Of a DNA stretch of 45,226 bases, positions 41,407-45,226 are shown piece after piece. A program made the translations under genes and the position numbers. Origin of the DNA: JANNGC01 sp043758205 (GTDB taxonomy: Bacteria > Verrucomicrobiota > Verrucomicrobiia > Limisphaerales > SIBH01); contig JAYVNY010000072.1 of assembly GCA_043758205.1 (NCBI GenBank), forward strand, positions 1-45,226. The letters run 5' to 3'. A model generated the notes under the pieces. It was not told the origin of the DNA and did no database searches. It saw only the letters and a program-made list of their open reading frames with translations. The first letter of the stretch is position 1, and the number at the start of each line of letters is the position of its first letter.

Positions 41407-42677
41407 CGGGCCTGGTTCCAGTTGGTCAGTCCGATGACCGGCAGCGCGAACGCGAACGCGCGCTCCCATTCCGGCGTGTCCGCCGCGCGGAAGACTTCCC
41501 ACGATTTTTTCTTCGGGCGCGCTTGGGTGGCATTGGGCGTCATTCCGCGCAGGCCGAGCAGCAAGCCGCCCTCGTCCTTGTGATCCACATGGCGGTGCAG
41601 GATGAACGAATCAATACCGTCAATTGCTTCGATCTTTTTATACGCGTAGGCGTAGGCGGCGGCCTGGATGACTTCACCATTCGTGCCCTTGGGTGTGTGG
41701 AAGCCCTGTTCGCTCAAAATGATCCGGCGTGGCAGGCCGTGGTAGAGCAACTCCGGACGGCGCAGATACGCGGGCAGCAGTTCGATGTTTTTGAAGGTGA
41801 TGCGCGGCGTGGTCAGCACGTTCGTCGTCGCGGTCTTGTCGTTCCAGAAGCGCGGCTCGAAAAGATTCTCTGGGTACGGATGAAACGCGAGGTGCCAGTC
41901 GAAGTCGCCGCCCGCGCGGGCCTGCCGGGCGAAGTAGTCCACGAACTCGCGCCCCGGAAACGACGTGCGCTCGCTCTTCTTGTCGTAGCGAATGTTCCAG
42001 TGATGTTCGAGGGAGAGATACACGCGCGCCCAATCCGAGTGCTTGCGCACGGCGGTGTGCGCGAGGCGCACGGTGCGGAGATAGTCATCGGCGAACTCCG
42101 TCATCGTCACCTTGCCCATGTTCGCCCACCACCAGTGCGAGTTCACCTCGTTGCCCATGATGTAGCCGGCCACGCGACCGTGCGATGTGTCCGGCGCCGA
42201 CCACCGCGCGGCGCAAAACTCCATCGCGCCTTGGAACCAGCGCCGCCCGTCGTCGGTCACGGTGTTGAAATTACCCAACCGGTTCGGCGCGTTCGTCACG
42301 CACTGAGGGTGAATCATGATCCGGTTCACGTTCGTGTCGCCGGAGAAGTAGGTGAGCACGATGAGTGTCACGACCACGCCGCGATCCGAAAGCGTTTTGA
42401 TGCGCTGGTCCATGCTCTCGACGTAGCCGCGCTTGAAGTGATACGTCCGCCCGTCGGCGTTCCACGGGAAGCTGTTCGTGCCGCCCTTCGGATCGATGAG
42501 TTGCGAGAGATTGAAATTCAGCCCCGCGTGCTTCACGCCCAGCACCAGCGCGTCATCGACCATCTCGACCTGCAATCCCTTTTTGGACGCAGCCGTGGGA
42601 TACGCATCCGCCGAGCGGGCCACCGGTGACAACCCCGTAACCATCAACACCAGAAGGAGTGAAAGAAAATGTCGCAC
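41403..42677 (-). CDS. DUF5722 secreted glycoside hydrolase-like protein
   Basis: A 424-residue protein with a signal peptide (FLSLLLVLMVTGLSPVARS) and a beta/alpha-barrel pattern. GYIMGNEVNSHWWW (Glu177) and RRIILSEQGFHTPK (Glu323) look like the paired catalytic acids of a clan-A glycosidase, and the spacing fits. The family DUF5722 has no established substrate that I can name. The start is GTG. Coupling with rhaM and the RhaS-like binding protein suggests release of a rhamnose-containing sugar. Confidence 0.82.
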   Translation of the reverse strand: MRHFLSLLLVLMVTGLSPVARSADAYPTAASKKGLQVEMVDDALVLGVKHAGLNFNLSQLIDPKGGTNSFPWNADGRTYHFKRGYVESMDQRIKTLSDRGVVVTLIVLTYFSGDTNVNRIMIHPQCVTNAPNRLGNFNTVTDDGRRWFQGAMEFCAARWSAPDTSHGRVAGYIMGNEVNSHWWWANMGKVTMTEFADDYLRTVRLAHTAVRKHSDWARVYLSLEHHWNIRYDKKSERTSFPGREFVDYFARQARAGGDFDWHLAFHPYPENLFEPRFWNDKTATTNVLTTPRITFKNIELLPAYLRRPELLYHGLPRRIILSEQGFHTPKGTNGEVIQAAAYAYAYKKIEAIDGIDSFILHRHVDHKDEGGLLLGLRGMTPNATQARPKKKSWEVFRAADTPEWERAFAFALPVIGLTNWNQAR

Positions 42678-42701
42678 GGCGAACTGACGCCAAGACCGCG
42701 C

Positions 42702-43706
42702 TTAAAAATCAAACTGGTCGATGTTCCCCTTCGTGAAGAGGAACGGCTTGCCGAGCAAAATATTGTCGCCCTGGATTTCCACGTCGCCCGCGCGCTTGGA
42801 TTTGAAAGTGGTCGCGCCGGATTTCAATTCACCACGCGCCACCGCCGCCGCCGCTTCGATGGTCAGGTAGCCGAGATCCTGCACCTTCCAGAGAATCACC
42901 GTGTCGGTCACGCCGTCCTTCACGTAACGCTTGTTCTCGCTCGGCAGGCCGAGGCCAATGACCTTCACCGCGCCGGTCTTGCCCGCCTGCTTCACCGCCT
43001 CCGCAGCACCGGGCACGGCGGGCGAACAGATGTTCATCAGCAGTTTCACGCTCGGGTTGGCGTTCATGATCGCCGTCGCCTCTGCGAACGCCTTGTCCTT
43101 GAGATCGTCGCACGGGCGCAGCGCGAGGCGTTTCATGTTCGGATACTTCTCGGCGTTGCGCTTCTCGATGGCCTTCTGCCACTCGATCATGTTTCCCGCC
43201 GTGAGGCTCGCGGTGATGATGGCGTACTCGCCCGAACCTCCCAGCAACCGCGCCGCTTCGTCCATCAGCGCGTTGCCGATGCCTTCGGGCGTGGCCTGAT
43301 TCACGAAAAAGCTCCGCGCGTCCGGCAACGCGTCCGCGTCGTAAGTGATGACCTTGATGCCCTTCGCCTGCGCCTTGCGGAGCGCGGTCGAGATGCCCTC
43401 GCGGTTCTCGCACGCGGCGGCGATAACATCCACGCCGCGCGTGATCCACGTTTCGACGATTTCGTTTTGCTTGGCGGGATCGGGTTCGGTCGGGCCGTCG
43501 TAAAGCAGCTTCACGTTCAAATCCTTCGCCGCCTGCTCCGCGCCCTGCCGCGCGGCGATGAAGTAGGCGTTGCCCTTGCTCTTGGGCATGAAGGCGATGG
43601 TGAGTTGCTTGCCACCCGCGCCGCCGTCAGTGGCGGGCGCGGAAGGTTTGCATCCGGCGAGAGCTACCGCGAGAAGGACAGCCGCCAAAAGAGAATGGAA
43701 TTTCAT
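42702..43706 (-). CDS. RhaS-like sugar ABC transporter substrate-binding lipoprotein
   Basis: A 334-residue periplasmic-binding protein of the ribose/rhamnose type. It has a lipoprotein signal (LLAVALAGC, Cys19), then QLTIAFMPKSKGNAYFIAA, GVDVIAAACENREGISTALR, GIKVITYDADALPDARSFFV and VKVIGLGLPSENKRYVKDG, the last strongly resembling rhamnose-binding RhaS. It lies 24 bases upstream of the DUF5722 gene. Permease and ATPase genes are not in the window. Confidence 0.88.
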   Translation of the reverse strand: MKFHSLLAAVLLAVALAGCKPSAPATDGGAGGKQLTIAFMPKSKGNAYFIAARQGAEQAAKDLNVKLLYDGPTEPDPAKQNEIVETWITRGVDVIAAACENREGISTALRKAQAKGIKVITYDADALPDARSFFVNQATPEGIGNALMDEAARLLGGSGEYAIITASLTAGNMIEWQKAIEKRNAEKYPNMKRLALRPCDDLKDKAFAEATAIMNANPSVKLLMNICSPAVPGAAEAVKQAGKTGAVKVIGLGLPSENKRYVKDGVTDTVILWKVQDLGYLTIEAAAAVARGELKSGATTFKSKRAGDVEIQGDNILLGKPFLFTKGNIDQFDF

Positions 43707-43774
43707 GCGTGATCTGCGGAATTACTATGAAGTGCAGCGTCGGCACGCAAGACGAGAAACGCCGCGCGGGAAGA

Positions 43775-45226
43775 TTACGGAAAGCGCACGCGCAGGAAGC
43801 GGGCGGGATCGTTCGTGCTTGGCGCGAGAGTGAAGACGCCGAGGCCTCCGACGTCGGTGAGGACGGTGCCGGTCTGCGACCATTGCACGAGGTTGGTGGA
43901 ACTCTCGACACTGTAGGGAAGGCCGGGACTGCCGGTAAATTGGAGGGTGTAACCGCCGCCAGATTGCGGGGTGAGTGGCTTCAACGCCGGTGGCGTTGGG
44001 GCCTGATCGAAAACGACGATGTCATCGAGACGCAATTGAGCGCGCGAACCGGTCCCGCCGCTGACCCAGTAATATTTCCAACGCAGTTGAAGATAGGTTT
44101 GGTTGTCGCACTCCGGCGGGAGCGGGACAGGTCCGAAGGCGGCAGTATGGCCGACGGCGGCATTGCGGACGTATTCCACTGGTTGCAATTGGGCGTCGAG
44201 CACGTCGGTGAAGTCATTCGTGGCGCCGAGGCGGTATTGCAGGCGAAGGGCGTAGAATCGGGAGTTGGGATTCACGGTGCCACCGCGCCAAGTGACGAAA
44301 AGGTTCGAGCGACCCGTCGTGTTGAGCGCGAGGAGGGCGGCACCGAGAAATCCTCCGCCATCCGCCTGCGGATCGCTGGTGTTGAGGAACGCGATGCCGT
44401 CGTCGCCGAGCGCGTTGATGCGGCTGCGGATGGTGCGGTTGTAAGGAAGGGTCCACCAATTCGTGAATTCGAGAGCGAGATCAGGGTCGGGCAAGGCGTT
44501 GGTCGGTGCCTGGAGGAAGAGCATGTTCGGCGGGTACGTGCCGGCGGCGGCATTCGCGGGCCAACTCGTGAACACATACGGTCCGGTCGCGAGACGGTGC
44601 GCCAGCGGCAGCGGAGAATTTGTCGCGGGCAACGCTTCAAAGTTCGCCGTGAGCGCGAGGTTGCCGCTCAAGGTGAGGGTATTCGTGATGTTCGTCGCGG
44701 GCGGCCCGGCCAGACCAGTCCAGTTCTTGAAGCGATAACCATTGTAGGCTTGCGCGGAAAACGTGACGGCGTTGTCGCGGAAATAGATTCCGCTCCACGG
44801 CCCATTGGTCGGCGGCGCCAGCTTGAGCGTGTTGAACTGGATCACGCCCGCGTTGGGGTCGCTGATGCGCAACGTGACGGTGACCGTGCCGCGCAGCGCG
44901 AACTGATTCGTGATTTGCTGGCGCGCATACGTGGCGCGGTTGGTGGCGAATTGATGCAACCACGCGACGTTGTTCGTCCACGTCGGCCAGTCCGCGGGCG
45001 CGCGCCACCGGGCGCAGTGCTCGGCCATCTCGGGAGAAATTTCTGCGGCCATGCGGCTGATGATGCTGGTCATGCGCGGCGCGGAGAGGGTGCTGTTCAT
45101 GAGGTCGGCAAAACGATTGATGAAGGCGCGCTTGAAATCAGGATTGGTCAGCATGGCGCGGAGTTGAAAAGTCAGCGGCGGCGCGTTGTGATCGTTGCCG
45201 GGCTGGTAATTGGTCCACGGTCCGGC
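43775..45226 (-). CDS. CotH-kinase-like large secreted protein, C-terminal part
   Basis: The frame is open to the right edge of the window, so at least 483 residues of a larger protein are present. The visible N-terminal part (PPLTFQLRAMLTNPDFKRAF followed by INRFADLMNSTLS) and the SRMAAEISPEMAEHCARW segment match the C-terminal end of the CotH kinase domain. Beta-rich Asn/Thr-rich domains follow, one resembling a discoidin/carbohydrate-binding module. The end GLPYSVESSTNLVQWSQTGT is the tail widespread in verrucomicrobial exported proteins. Confidence 0.8.
   Translation of the reverse strand, partial: AGPWTNYQPGNDHNAPPLTFQLRAMLTNPDFKRAFINRFADLMNSTLSAPRMTSIISRMAAEISPEMAEHCARWRAPADWPTWTNNVAWLHQFATNRATYARQQITNQFALRGTVTVTLRISDPNAGVIQFNTLKLAPPTNGPWSGIYFRDNAVTFSAQAYNGYRFKNWTGLAGPPATNITNTLTLSGNLALTANFEALPATNSPLPLAHRLATGPYVFTSWPANAAAGTYPPNMLFLQAPTNALPDPDLALEFTNWWTLPYNRTIRSRINALGDDGIAFLNTSDPQADGGGFLGAALLALNTTGRSNLFVTWRGGTVNPNSRFYALRLQYRLGATNDFTDVLDAQLQPVEYVRNAAVGHTAAFGPVPLPPECDNQTYLQLRWKYYWVSGGTGSRAQLRLDDIVVFDQAPTPPALKPLTPQSGGGYTLQFTGSPGLPYSVESSTNLVQWSQTGTVLTDVGGLGVFTLAPSTNDPARFLRVRFP

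Overview
The window looks like a chromosome segment of a high-GC Verrucomicrobiota bacterium, probably near Limisphaerales/Pedosphaera. The clues are sulfatase and rhamnose genes beside a DUF5722 protein, a CotH-like secreted protein ending in the 'VESSTNLVQW' type of tail common in this phylum, a DUF2203 protein, abundant REP-like palindromes and few Shine-Dalgarno sites. This assignment is inference; no rRNA is present.

Layout. (1) 1-4.98 kb is chromosome: the end of an unknown gene, modABC (molybdate uptake), and leftward genes for a DUF2203 protein and a TPR lipoprotein. (2) 4.985-38.369 kb is one integrated element. It is bounded by an exact 48-bp direct repeat that is the 3' part of a tRNA-Thr(CGT) gene. 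The complete tRNA is at the right end; the left end has only the 3' fragment, with a tyrosine integrase just inside. (3) 38.4-45.2 kb is chromosome again: a PhzF-like protein, a sulfatase, and a rhamnose-type catabolic cluster (RhaM, DUF5722 glycosidase-like protein, RhaS-like binding protein, CotH-like protein).

Inside the element. The rightward left arm carries integrase, secreted endonuclease I, an SRAP protein and a type I restriction-modification locus (hsdM, hsdS, a broken hsdS copy, a HipA-type kinase, a separately encoded HipA N-terminal-like protein, Fic, hsdR, unknown). The leftward right arm carries an unknown gene, an AlpA/excisionase-like protein, an archaeo-eukaryotic-type primase, an AAA helicase, small and large terminase, DUF4055 portal, scaffold, major capsid, head-tail connector proteins, a LamG-like protein and a fibre with an Mtd-type N-terminus. 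I see no tail tube, tape measure, baseplate, holin or endolysin. The element is therefore either a prophage whose tail and lysis module was replaced by defence genes, or a capsid-encoding, tail-less satellite resembling cf-PICIs.

The capsid module is interrupted three times by inserts carrying rightward genes: a CnrYXH-like anti-sigma/metal sensor/ECF sigma cassette between portal and scaffold; a four-helix-bundle (S23/Avd-like) gene flanked by inverted GGTTGAGGG repeats next to the capsid gene; and a 4.4-kb block between terminase and portal. That block holds an exactly 24-bp-phased array of TAATTG cores, about 1.2 kb of hairpin-rich sequence without a convincing gene, an EamA transporter (leftward) and a DUF6573-type small-gene cluster.
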